64,000 nucleotides of DNA from contig JAILZT010000004.1 in assembly GCA_023512345.1 (NCBI GenBank), positions 306,339-370,338 of the forward strand, given 5' to 3'. A model generated the notes under the pieces. It saw only the letters and a program-made list of their open reading frames with translations, had not been told where the DNA came from and ran no database searches. Origin of the DNA: Paenibacillus sp. (lineage in GTDB: Bacteria > Bacillota > Bacilli > Paenibacillales > Paenibacillaceae). Every line of letters begins with the position of its first letter. Position 1 is the stretch's first letter. Of this stretch, positions 25,587 through 33,586 are shown in pieces. The position numbers and the translations under genes were made by a program.

Positions 25587-26573
25587 ATGTTGAAATTGAA
25601 ATATCTTTTTAACGATGTGAACTTGGCAGAAATGCTATTGAAAAACTGGAACTACGATGAAACTTCACTGGATATGTTCAAGCATTATCGAATCTCGTCC
25701 AATGCCATATATCCGTTTAGATGTGAAGGGAGGACTCAGCTCTTGCGGTTCGCTCCAATATCAGAGAAGTTAGCTTCCAATATTCTGGCGGAGCTTGATT
25801 TTATCTCTTACTTGCGGGATAACGACTATGGAGTTTTAGAGGCGGTTGTGTCTAACAAAGGAGAGAAGCTGGTACAGGTTGAGACGCCATGGGGCGAGTA
25901 CTTTGCATCTGTATTTGAACGGGTGTCTGGTGTGCAAATGAATCATACGGATTCTAGTGAACCCATTATCTACAGTTATGGAAAAGCACTAGGAAGACTT
26001 CATCATTTGTCTAGTCAATACACACCAGGCAATACCAAAAGATGGTCCTATAGTGATGTTTTAGATTGGATTGAGGATGTTTTAGTGAATTTTCCAGAAG
26101 AGACAGCAGCACTAATGGAAACGAAAATACTACGAGATTATTTTGCTTCCATACCTAAGTCGGAACGTAATTTCGGGCTGATTCATTATGATTTTGAATA
26201 CGATAATGTATTTTACGATGAGGAATCTAACTCTTGCAATGCAATTGATTTCGATGATTCTATGTACCATTGGTATGCAATGGATATTGAACAAGCGCTG
26301 GATAGTTTGCAGGACTGTGTTCCGCCTGAAATCTTTAACCCTAGGAAACAATCCTTTATGGAGGGTTACCGCACAGAATTTGATGTCTCAGATGATTTAG
26401 AGGTTATTTTACCAGCCTGCAGGCGCTTTGCCAATTTATATGGGTATGCGCGTGTTCTAAGGTCAATCGCGGAATCATGGGATAATGAACCTTTATGGTT
26501 ATCTAATTTGAGAGAGAGATTGATACAGGGAGGATTGGAGAAATCAGTTTGTTTTGGCAAGGAACTTAAGTAA
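25587..26573 (+). CDS. aminoglycoside phosphotransferase/choline kinase-fold protein
   Basis: A ~328-residue APH-fold kinase. The catalytic loop is LIHYDFEYDNVF (H-x-D-x4-N pattern) and the metal-binding segment is AIDFDDSMYHWYAMD, matching the DFG position. An N-terminal lobe (SNAIYPFRCEGRTQLLRFAP) holds the ATP-binding strands. Homologues phosphorylate antibiotics, homoserine, choline or protein Ser/Thr, and the substrate cannot be chosen from sequence. The ATG at 25587 has GAGGAG 10 bases upstream; the in-frame ATG at 25569 overlaps that site. The attenuator and leader peptide upstream suggest drug- or amino-acid-dependent induction. Confidence 0.8.
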   Translation: MLKLKYLFNDVNLAEMLLKNWNYDETSLDMFKHYRISSNAIYPFRCEGRTQLLRFAPISEKLASNILAELDFISYLRDNDYGVLEAVVSNKGEKLVQVETPWGEYFASVFERVSGVQMNHTDSSEPIIYSYGKALGRLHHLSSQYTPGNTKRWSYSDVLDWIEDVLVNFPEETAALMETKILRDYFASIPKSERNFGLIHYDFEYDNVFYDEESNSCNAIDFDDSMYHWYAMDIEQALDSLQDCVPPEIFNPRKQSFMEGYRTEFDVSDDLEVILPACRRFANLYGYARVLRSIAESWDNEPLWLSNLRERLIQGGLEKSVCFGKELK

Positions 26574-26917
26574 GCTGGTGTAACGGGTCCTATAAAAGGG
26601 GTTTTGGTTTTTATGATGAAATATGCTAACTTTCTTTAATTTGTCAAAAATATTTTTTTATTTATAAATTTTTCTACCAAGGCATATCCGCCATTCACCT
26701 TTTTGTTTCTTAAAAAGACAGACAGCGAGCATTCTTTCAAATGCTTTTTACGCTACTGAGGAGTCTAACCTTGTATAACCACTCTTTATCCCTAAATATC
26801 CCTATATTATGATCTAATTCGTCATTATTCTAACGACATTTTACACCTATTCCAATTATAACCATTAAATAGTACTATGTTTAAGGCATACATACGATAT
26901 ATGGGAGGGTTTAATGA
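26574..26917. other. AT-rich intergenic region
   Basis: No credible gene. It contains a weak terminator-like hairpin at 26728-26749 (AGCATT/AATGCT then TTTTT) and GGGAGGG at 26903-26909 serving the next gene. Nothing else stands out. Confidence 0.6.
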
Positions 26918-27205
26918 GTGACTTTGATTTTACAATCGGTTGATATGGAAAGACTTGAGAATTTTTCAGAAGCATTACTGGCTTTTAACGACGAGGCAAA
27001 TAGAGTATGCAAGGATCTTTTCAAGGTAATTAAAGTGCCAGGAATCGATTATGAATGGGAACTAACGGTTTACGGAAAACAGGTATATATTAACTCAGAT
27101 GATGTCTTGAAAATATTAGATCATGAACATAGTACAAATTACAAAGAAGCCTTTAAAGAGCTTGTGGCCTGGAAATTAAGAGCGGTTAGCCGGTCAGACG
27201 TATAG
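26918..27205 (+). CDS. small unknown protein (95 residues)
   Basis: A 95-residue soluble acidic protein, MTLILQSVDMERLENFSEAL onward, with no recognised motif. The GTG at 26918 lies 8 bases after GGGAGGG. An overlapping ATG four bases earlier opens only a nine-residue frame that closes just before an in-frame ATG at 26945, so the exact start is uncertain. A terminator follows at 27240-27276. Confidence 0.55.
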   Translation: MTLILQSVDMERLENFSEALLAFNDEANRVCKDLFKVIKVPGIDYEWELTVYGKQVYINSDDVLKILDHEHSTNYKEAFKELVAWKLRAVSRSDV

Positions 27206-27239
27206 TCTAGCTCTACAAGGGAAAAATAAATTACTTGAT

Positions 27240-27276
27240 AAAAGTTGGTTGGATGCGAGTGTCCGCCAACTTTTCT
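27240..27276 (+). terminator. rho-independent terminator
   Basis: AAAAGTTGG (27240-27248) pairs with CCAACTTTT (27266-27274). Confidence 0.75.
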
Positions 27277-27300
27277 CATTCTTACAAGGTAATGAGGGTA

Positions 27301-27328
27301 TTGAATGCATCGGTTTCTATTGTAAAAT
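27301..27328 (+). promoter_or_regulatory. sigma-A-like promoter for yojF-bshB2
   Basis: TTGAAT, a 16-bp spacer and TAAAAT lie about 50 bases before the yojF-like start. Confidence 0.5.
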
Positions 27329-27380
27329 ATTAAAGGTATAGAATATCCACAATCTTTTCGAGAAGAGGAAGCTAAACACG

Positions 27381-27692
27381 ATGAACCCAATAATTAAGGA
27401 CCAAGTTGAGGCTGAACTTCAGAGCTTCATTGGAGAGGAAATTTATATTCACAGCGAAGCTACTTCGTTTGTCTTCGTCCGCAATTTCAAGGTTAAGGTA
27501 ACAGATGCTTTTATTGCCGGGGAAGGCTCTTTTCGGGTAGCGATTCGTTTTGATGGACAGGGCTGGCTGCGAATGGAAGCACTCACACATTATGAAAGAG
27601 AGGGCAATGCTCGCCTTCTGTTAGCCGGTTATGATGATAAAGGACGAATGAATGTTGCCCTCCACTTCGGAAAGGAGCCTTTTCCAGAATGA
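27381..27692 (+). CDS. yojF: YojF family protein (DUF1806)
   Basis: A 103-residue protein resembling Bacillus YojF: IKDQVEAELQSFIGEEIYIH at the N-terminus and a VALHFGKEPFPE end. Its function is not established, but it is almost always next to bshB2. Here its stop overlaps the bshB2 start by 4 bp (ATGA), so the two are translationally coupled. A role alongside bacillithiol synthesis is inferred from this linkage only. The ATG is preceded by GAGGAAG at a rather long distance. Confidence 0.82.
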   Translation: MNPIIKDQVEAELQSFIGEEIYIHSEATSFVFVRNFKVKVTDAFIAGEGSFRVAIRFDGQGWLRMEALTHYEREGNARLLLAGYDDKGRMNVALHFGKEPFPE

Positions 27693-28399
27693 ACGAAATA
27701 CATAATGCTCCAATGAAAAAGCTGCTGGCAGTCTTTGCCCATCCAGATGACGAGACTTTTATTTGCGGTGGTACTCTCGCGAAATACGCAGGCCTAGGAG
27801 TTGATATTACTCTGGTAAGCGCCACACGAGGTGAGATGGGGCGCCGCATGGGGAACCTACCTTACCACAACAGGGAATCTATACCAGCCATCCGTGAAAT
27901 GGAACTGAGGCGGGCCTGCGACACCTTGGGTATTCGCCGTCTTATTTTTTTGGACATTCGCGACAAAACTGTGGAGTTTATTGACGAGACGCGCTTAACG
28001 GATTCTATAGCGGACCTAATCGATGAAGTAGATCCTGACGTTATCCTTACTTTTCATGAGAAGCTCGGAGGACATCCTGATCATTGCGCTATAGGAAAAG
28101 TGACGACGGCCGCATGTGAACGTTCCGGGCATAAAGAGTCTTTATACTTCATTACTTATGGAGACATGATGGAACAACCGGAACGGTATGGTTACACTCC
28201 AAAGGATATCGTCAAAATTGACGTTAAGGACCATTTGGGGGCAAAACTAACTGCGTTTCGGGATCACCGCAGCCAGTCAGAGATTGATAAATGGGTATGG
28301 CAAGAGGATAGGAAAGCTTTGGCCAAATTTGGTAGATTTGAATATTTTATAAAAGATAGTCATGCGGCTGTAAAGGAAGATCTGAGCGATTTGTTTTAA
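27689..28399 (+). CDS. bshB2: bacillithiol biosynthesis deacetylase BshB2
   Basis: A 236-residue LmbE/PIG-L-family zinc deacetylase. AHPDDETFICGGTLA holds the metal-binding His-Pro-Asp-Asp motif, and GGHPDHCAIG holds the third ligand. BshB enzymes remove acetyl from N-acetylglucosaminyl-malate, the second step of bacillithiol synthesis, in the cytoplasm. The YojF-like partner identifies this as BshB2 rather than BshB1. An internal Met at residue 9 (MKKLLAVFAHPDDE) could also be the start. bshA and bshC are not in the window. Confidence 0.88.
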   Translation: MNEIHNAPMKKLLAVFAHPDDETFICGGTLAKYAGLGVDITLVSATRGEMGRRMGNLPYHNRESIPAIREMELRRACDTLGIRRLIFLDIRDKTVEFIDETRLTDSIADLIDEVDPDVILTFHEKLGGHPDHCAIGKVTTAACERSGHKESLYFITYGDMMEQPERYGYTPKDIVKIDVKDHLGAKLTAFRDHRSQSEIDKWVWQEDRKALAKFGRFEYFIKDSHAAVKEDLSDLF

Positions 28400-28421
28400 C
28401 AAAATCCGTCCTTGTGATCGT

Positions 28422-29432
28422 TCATGGATTGAATTGACTGACAAATTCGGTTACATCCTTTAAGTACTGATCATCGAACAGTTTTTTAGGAAAGAATAGG
28501 GCCGTTAAATAGGTTTTAATTTCAGATTTAGCGAGCTCTTTCTTTAACATGGAATGATTAGCATTAGGCAAAAGAGACACAGACAGCAAGTGGGAAGGGA
28601 TTTGTTGGCGGTATATCCGTTCAGTATCCTTAACATCAACATTAATATCTTGCCCTCCTAGAACCAGGTGGACAGGGGACCTGAAATAGGCTAACTCCTT
28701 TGTAGCATCGGATGCATAGTTTTTGACTATAAAATCCCATCTGTCTTTTGAAATGAGATCGTCTGCGGGTGCCAATTTCAGATAATTGTTATAAGAGGAT
28801 TGTTCATTTAGTATATTTAAAACTTGTTCATTGTATTGTTCTTCCTCCATAATCTCCTGTGTGGAATAACCATCCATCTCCATTTGTTTTCTAGTGTTGA
28901 ATTTTCCTTGAGCAATCCAATTGATTGCAGGCGATACAAGAATACTGAAGGTGATGTTCTGTTCATCTCTAACGATCTTAGGAATCACCCAGCCAGCCTG
29001 ACTAGCACCCCATAAGCCAATTCTATTCTCGTCAATCATAGGTAAAGATTTAGCCCACTGAATCGCGTATATAGCTTCCTGCGCACGTTCCTCCATACTT
29101 TGCTCCAGCCAGTTCCCGGGGGCACCATTTATGCCTGGTTTGTTCAGAGACAAGGAGGCATAACCGATAGAAGCGAACTTTTCCCATAAAGGCTTATATC
29201 CCCCGTCGTAGGAGTCATTAATCGGCCCGTCCCCATGTACAAAAACGACAAGACCCACGTTTCCAGAATAATTGTTAGGCAACACTAATGTTCCGGTCAA
29301 TAGGCCATCTGGCGTTTCAATTTCTATGTGTTCCTCAATCATTTGATATGAATTTTGGAGGAGTACGAACACAATCAGGGCAATGAACAGACCCGCAACA
29401 CACCCTAAGATTAGTTTCATTGATCTTCTCAA
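28422..29432 (-). CDS. membrane-anchored alpha/beta hydrolase
   Basis: A ~336-residue protein. An N-terminal membrane helix (LILGCVAGLFIALIVFVLL) anchors a hydrolase domain that probably faces outside. The nucleophile is Ser in GLWGASQAGW (G-x-S-x-x-G), the acid Asp is in LVLGGQDINVD and the His in LPNANHSML. VVFVHGDGP forms the oxyanion region. The TTG at 29432 is preferred, with TAGGAG 8 bases away; a GTG at 29439-29441 has no usable ribosome site. It is the last gene of the MerR-GNAT-hydrolase operon. Substrate unknown, probably an ester or peptide. Confidence 0.78.
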   Translation of the reverse strand: MRRSMKLILGCVAGLFIALIVFVLLQNSYQMIEEHIEIETPDGLLTGTLVLPNNYSGNVGLVVFVHGDGPINDSYDGGYKPLWEKFASIGYASLSLNKPGINGAPGNWLEQSMEERAQEAIYAIQWAKSLPMIDENRIGLWGASQAGWVIPKIVRDEQNITFSILVSPAINWIAQGKFNTRKQMEMDGYSTQEIMEEEQYNEQVLNILNEQSSYNNYLKLAPADDLISKDRWDFIVKNYASDATKELAYFRSPVHLVLGGQDINVDVKDTERIYRQQIPSHLLSVSLLPNANHSMLKKELAKSEIKTYLTALFFPKKLFDDQYLKDVTEFVSQFNP

Positions 29433-29443
29433 TACGTTCACTC

Positions 29444-30079
29444 CTAACGATTCAAAGTTCTGCATACCATGAAGTGCCATCTGGGTGTCTGAAATAGAAA
29501 ATGTCTCACGGCATTATACTTGGAAGCTTCAATGCTAAAATCCTTCTTTTCATATAAATGAATAGCCTGTTCGTTCATGCTGGCCACATGTAGAGATAAT
29601 TGATCAAACTCCGAACAACGCGCATAATTTTGTGCCCAGGCCAAAAGCTGTCCGCCAATTCCCTGATTACGATGGCTTGAGTGAATAGCTATATGCTCGA
29701 TATAACACTCGTGTGCCTGGGGCTGATATTCTAAAAAGTGCAATCCTGCTACTAATTTGCATACATTAAGAGTACCGAACTGCTTAAAGAGTGGTTTGAA
29801 GCGGATCTGTCCCGCCCCTTTACTGGGTGTACGGGTTCCTTTCCATTTCAGGCTGAGCGTCCCGACAACCTTTCCTTTTTCCTTAGCCACTACTTGTGTT
29901 GAAGATAAATCATTAGGATCATGAATCCAAAGGCTGCCTAAGAGCTGAGTGATTCGAGTATCGTCCAGACGGACAAGTGATTGGAATTTCCCACGAAAAG
30001 AATCGGCTATAAGCTCGCAGACAGCTTCATGATCTATATTTTGCCGAGTCATAACTTCAATCTGTTCTACGATCATCAT
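29444..30079 (-). CDS. GNAT-family N-acetyltransferase
   Basis: A 211-residue GNAT protein. Motif A (YIEHIAIHSSHRNQGIGGQLLAWA) contains the RNQGIG acetyl-CoA pyrophosphate loop, and motif B (NEQAIHLYEKKDF) follows. The beta strands before it include VVAKEKGKVVGTLSLKW. The acceptor is unknown. It is the middle gene of the operon, starting 12 bases after the MerR gene. GGAGGTGC precedes two consecutive ATG codons, and the second (30076) is spaced slightly better. Confidence 0.85.
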   Translation of the reverse strand: MMIVEQIEVMTRQNIDHEAVCELIADSFRGKFQSLVRLDDTRITQLLGSLWIHDPNDLSSTQVVAKEKGKVVGTLSLKWKGTRTPSKGAGQIRFKPLFKQFGTLNVCKLVAGLHFLEYQPQAHECYIEHIAIHSSHRNQGIGGQLLAWAQNYARCSEFDQLSLHVASMNEQAIHLYEKKDFSIEASKYNAVRHFLFQTPRWHFMVCRTLNR

Positions 30080-30091
30080 GCACCTCCACCC

Positions 30092-30856
30092 CTAGGTATT
30101 ACTGATTCTGACTTGTATTTCATAATGTAGTTTGTCGTTGCTGAACATAGAAAGGTAGGATTTCTCTAAAAGGGTAATTTGCCCTGAGTTCACATACTGA
30201 TGCTGAATTAAATAATGTTGGAGCTTCCTAATTTCATCCTCAATCTCATGATCCTCAGATACGATTAGATGTTTATAAAGATAATTGCCTTTCTCTAAGA
30301 GAACGTCGGAGGGATCGGTCACCTCATAACAAAGGATTACCTGATTGGAATCATATACATAGTGCAAATCAGCTTCAAATAAATCGGGCAGCTGCGGCTT
30401 GTTGTCATAAAGGTTTCTGGCATTGAGATTGTCTCGTACACCAAATCTAACCCACTGTTTCAGATGTCTTATTCCCAAAGGTTTGATCTGATAAGGATGG
30501 TCTGGAGTGTCAAACTCATCATGTTCTTTTACTACCTTCTGGATAAATTCCTGGAGTATCATCAACTGATCCATCTCAGCCTGAACCTTCTTCAAGGAAT
30601 TCCTCAAAAGCTGATGATAATCATCGGGGGAGAAGGAGGCTATACAATCTTTGATCTCACTAACAGGGACGTTCAGCTTACGAAGCAGCAGGATATGGGA
30701 TAGCTGATAAATCTCTGTAATACCGTACATACGGTACTTATTGGAGTCAGTGTAAGCAGGAAACAGAATTTCTTTTTCTTCAAAATAACGAATTTGATGC
30801 ACAGATACATTCATCAGTGTCGACAGCTCGCTTATGGTAATGAACTTTTCTTTCAA
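30092..30856 (-). CDS. MerR-family regulator with unknown sensor domain
   Basis: A 254-residue regulator. The N-terminal MerR winged helix (FITISELSTLMNVSVHQIRYFEEKEILFP) is followed by a dimerisation coiled coil (~85-115) and a ~130-residue effector domain with no recognised ligand motif (LLEKGNYLYKHLIVSEDHE). It is the first gene of the operon and, from the promoter at 30894-30924, is almost certainly autoregulated. The downstream acetyltransferase and hydrolase suggest a detoxification response to a small molecule (inference). Confidence 0.85.
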   Translation of the reverse strand: MKEKFITISELSTLMNVSVHQIRYFEEKEILFPAYTDSNKYRMYGITEIYQLSHILLLRKLNVPVSEIKDCIASFSPDDYHQLLRNSLKKVQAEMDQLMILQEFIQKVVKEHDEFDTPDHPYQIKPLGIRHLKQWVRFGVRDNLNARNLYDNKPQLPDLFEADLHYVYDSNQVILCYEVTDPSDVLLEKGNYLYKHLIVSEDHEIEDEIRKLQHYLIQHQYVNSGQITLLEKSYLSMFSNDKLHYEIQVRISNT

Positions 30857-30893
30857 TGGAATACTCCTTATCTATAGTTCATTTGATATCCTC

Positions 30894-30924
30894 ACTATAA
30901 ACCTTAGGTCTGACCTAAGGTCAA
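30894..30924 (-). promoter_or_regulatory. MerR-type promoter with 19-bp spacer and perfect operator dyad
   Basis: On the minus strand, TTGACC (-35) and TATAGT (-10) are 19 bp apart. The spacer region holds the perfect palindrome CCTTAGGTCTGACCTAAGG (30902-30920). Over-long spacing with a central dyad is the diagnostic MerR-activated promoter design. Confidence 0.85.
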
Positions 30925-31160
30925 GGGAAGAATTATGAATTAAAAAGAACGAAGAGTTGTTGTGGTACATAAATATAAGAGTTGCAGAGAGCATTGACAT
31001 TTCTATGCTTAGATTAGATCAGGTGGAAAAGCTATGGGAAGACGGGAGTAGAATCTTGTATTCAGGGCGCTTAATGAGTATGATTTTGGTAATTTAGTTG
31101 CTGGAAGAGGCATCCTTTCCAGACATACTTCACCACATCGAGAATAGTGGGGCTGATTCC

Positions 31161-31463
31161 ATGAAAGAAGAATTTCAAATTATTGATGAAATTTCTACAA
31201 TTGTTCATAAAATCGTTGTTGTAATGTGGAAAGAAAGCAAAATACCGAATGATCAAATAGTAATTTTATTAAATGAGCTAGATGATTTTAGAAAAATCTC
31301 TACCGGTAAGGAAGTTATATCTAAAAAACTGGCTTATGAACTATTCTATTTATATAATAATGTCATTAGCCAACTATCTTACGAGGAAGATAAAGAAATA
31401 AGTATAATTACTGAATTATACATGAAAATTTCTTCGGTATTAAATGACGGGCTCTATCAATAA
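31161..31463 (+). CDS. small unknown helical protein
   Basis: A 100-residue protein from the ATG at 31161, rich in Ile and Glu and predicted helical (MKEEFQIIDEISTIVHKIVV, then SQLSYEEDKEISIITELYMK). No family is recognised. A TTG at 31098 would add 21 residues but lacks a ribosome site. Upstream of it the same frame reads on as protein-like sequence with one stop, so the 5' end may be partly decayed. An unrelated small gene follows 80 bases later. Confidence 0.5.
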   Translation: MKEEFQIIDEISTIVHKIVVVMWKESKIPNDQIVILLNELDDFRKISTGKEVISKKLAYELFYLYNNVISQLSYEEDKEISIITELYMKISSVLNDGLYQ

Positions 31464-31543
31464 TTAAGAGGGTCTTCTAATGAGATTTTGTTAGAAATGT
31501 AGTTGTATGATAATTTACTTAGCAAGACTTAGGAGGATTTATT

Positions 31544-31771
31544 ATGGAAAAAGAAGAGATATTTATGAAGGGTTACTTAAATAAAAGTATTAAGATAACT
31601 TTTCTTGATAATTTACATGTTATAGGGATGTATGTTAATTATTATTACTTTAATAATGTAATAGTTATCGAACCTGTAGAGGATGATATACCGATTTTAA
31701 TTCCGATAAGTGCAATAAAGACGATAGCTCGATGGCCCATCGAAGAATATGATGTGTTAGAAGACGATTGA
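31544..31771 (+). CDS. small unknown protein, possibly Sm/Hfq-like fold
   Basis: A 75-residue protein preceded by TAGGAGGA with good spacing. The layout, a short helix then strands in IKITFLDNLHVIGMYVNYYY, FNNVIVIEPV and ILIPISAIKTI, recalls Sm-fold proteins. In Hfq a G-x-V-x-x-F-D-N strand and a final HAIST strand occupy these places. The key Hfq residues are not conserved, so this is only a fold-level impression. It is acidic overall. Its relation to the preceding small gene is unclear. Confidence 0.55.
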   Translation: MEKEEIFMKGYLNKSIKITFLDNLHVIGMYVNYYYFNNVIVIEPVEDDIPILIPISAIKTIARWPIEEYDVLEDD

Positions 31772-31876
31772 TTTTTAATCGATGATAAATAAATAGTGTA
31801 TCTATTGACCACATGCGAGAGTAACAACTCCATGTGTTTTTTATTTTTTAGAATTCTCAGTTTTACGTATCCACAA

Positions 31877-31926
31877 AAAAGAGGCCTCTCCTAAGTTCAA
31901 ACGAACGTTTGTGAGAGACCTCTTTT
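31877..31926. terminator. bidirectional terminator
   Basis: AAAGAGGCCTCTC pairs with GAGAGACCTCTTT (one mismatch) with A/T-rich flanks. It lies between a plus-strand small gene and the convergent coiled-coil gene. Confidence 0.85.
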
Positions 31927-31946
31927 TGAATACTAGATTAACTTCA

Positions 31947-32237
31947 TTATTCCGTAGGCGGCAGCTGAGCTAACGTGGATTTCTTTTTAGTCAGTTCTTT
32001 AGATAATTCACGTTGCAGATAGCTGGATTTTTTAATGTCTTCTTTTAATTTGCTGATTCGACTCATTTTACTGCTTAAATCACTGGCAGAGGAGCTTAAT
32101 TTACAGTCTCTCTCCAATTGATTTATTTTTAGAAGAGCTTTGTCTTTTTTATTTTTTTGCTCCAATATTTTCGCTTCAATATCAGCGATTTCTTGATTTA
32201 ATCGACTAAAGACCGATTTAGTGAAACTAATAGCCAT
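31947..32237 (-). CDS. small coiled-coil protein
   Basis: A ~96-residue, highly charged, almost wholly helical protein (MAISFTKSVFSRLNQEIADI, then SKLKEDIKKSSYLQRELSKE). Heptad-like spacing suggests a coiled coil. The ATG at 32237 has GAGGTG about 7 bases upstream; a GTG at 32246 would add three residues. Similar helical modules occur at the N-terminus of some multi-domain bacterial proteins, but here it stands alone. Function unknown. Confidence 0.55.
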   Translation of the reverse strand: MAISFTKSVFSRLNQEIADIEAKILEQKNKKDKALLKINQLERDCKLSSSASDLSSKMSRISKLKEDIKKSSYLQRELSKELTKKKSTLAQLPPTE

Positions 32238-32313
32238 TTTGAACACCTCATACCTCTTACTAATATTGTACAGCTCAGATATTATTCTACTACAAGCCGA
32301 TCTATTATGCAGC

Positions 32314-33348
32314 CTACTTCTCTCTATAATATTTACGGTAGACGGCTGGTGTGATTTCTTCGAATTTCTTAAAGGTTTTTATAAAATAGCCCGGTTCATT
32401 GAAGCCAAGCTCATCACTGATTTGTGAAACCGGCATATCGGTTACCTCTAAAAGCTGCTTTGCCCATTTAACCTTGAGCCTCGCTAGAAAAGTTGAGAAG
32501 TTTTCTCCTGTTTCCTTTGTAAAGAGCCTGCTGAAATAGCTGGGGCTGATATGACAAAGCTCGGCCATATGCGTTAAAGTTATATTTTCGCTTTTGTGGC
32601 TGTAGATATAATCACCGGCGGGTTTCAGGACTGAGTTAGTAAACGCCGTAGTATCATTGGATGTATTGTTGAGATAAGCATCAGCGATAGCATTCGTCAT
32701 TTCTTTTTTGATGGACTCAATATTTTTAATGGTGTAGCCAGGCAGTATGGTGGAGATATTTAAAGCCTCATCATTACCGGAAGCCTTCTCAAACATTTCA
32801 ACAAGTAGATTTTTATTAAGTGCCTCTTCGATAATATAGTTGCACAGAAGAAATAACATATTGGATATTTTAACGACTTCTTCATAAGTCATGGTTGGAA
32901 TATTATCATAATGTTCCTTCAGACGATTCTCTTTGATTAAATGCAGCGACTTGTTCTTCGAGCTCACAATTTGCTCCAGATCGGTACCGTTCTCAGGATC
33001 TGAAAGCTTAACTTGTCCTGCCATAACAGCACCGATGTATTTATCATCCACAGTAATAGGAATGGCGATATCCACTATATTGAAATGGCATAGGTACACG
33101 TAAGGAGCATTTAATCGAACTGCTTCAAGTCCGCCGCGGGAATCACATTTTTGGCAATAGGGCAGCAGCTCAGGGTCCTTTCGAACATTTTGGCAGAACG
33201 CTTGGCAGCTGCTGTGGCTGGTCACAGGAATCCCTTTATAATCAACCGTTAGAATCGCCAGTTTGGTTACCGTAGCGAGAGAATCTTGGAGACGCTTCCA
33301 CTTCTTTAGGTCTAATATTTTGTTTATGCGTAAAGATTCTTGTATCAA
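32314..33348 (-). CDS. AraC regulator with PocR sensory domain
   Basis: A ~344-residue regulator. The N-terminal PocR domain (~10-180) carries the typical Cys cluster (CQAFCQNVRKDPELLPYCQKCD) and AIPITVDDKYIGAVMAGQV. PocR-type sensors respond to small diols or hydrocarbon derivatives such as propanediol or glycerol. A C-terminal AraC double HTH follows (LTHMAELCHISPSYFSRLFT and ISDELGFNEPGYFIKTFKKF). The TTG at 33348 with GGAGGT upstream is preferred over a longer frame to 33423. It is divergent from gldA-dhaKL and very probably activates them. Confidence 0.85.
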   Translation of the reverse strand: MIQESLRINKILDLKKWKRLQDSLATVTKLAILTVDYKGIPVTSHSSCQAFCQNVRKDPELLPYCQKCDSRGGLEAVRLNAPYVYLCHFNIVDIAIPITVDDKYIGAVMAGQVKLSDPENGTDLEQIVSSKNKSLHLIKENRLKEHYDNIPTMTYEEVVKISNMLFLLCNYIIEEALNKNLLVEMFEKASGNDEALNISTILPGYTIKNIESIKKEMTNAIADAYLNNTSNDTTAFTNSVLKPAGDYIYSHKSENITLTHMAELCHISPSYFSRLFTKETGENFSTFLARLKVKWAKQLLEVTDMPVSQISDELGFNEPGYFIKTFKKFEEITPAVYRKYYREK

Positions 33349-33586
33349 AAGATAGTTGCACCTCCAGAGGCACCCGTAAAATGGGTAAGAATATATAATT
33401 GGGAATGATGAAATAATAATCAAGTCTATAACAATAGGATACCATTGTTTGAACCTAGTGCAAATAATTACGATTGAGAATTATAATTATTAGTTATGAT
33501 ATTCCACTATCAAGAATAAAAACCTGCTATATACTCTTATTACTTGATTAATTAAATTTTTTTATAAACAGGAGGAGATTAGAATT

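Noticed and set aside
26914..26943. Nine-codon frame overlapping the start of the 95-residue gene
   Set aside because: Ribosome site spacing (4 bases) is poor and no structure suggests a leader; left as a start ambiguity only.
33450..33500. PerR/Fur-like AT-rich half dyad (TTATAATTATTA) upstream of gldA
   Set aside because: Only 12 of 15 positions fit and the region is very AT-rich; chance is likely, and the gene functions do not suggest iron or peroxide control.
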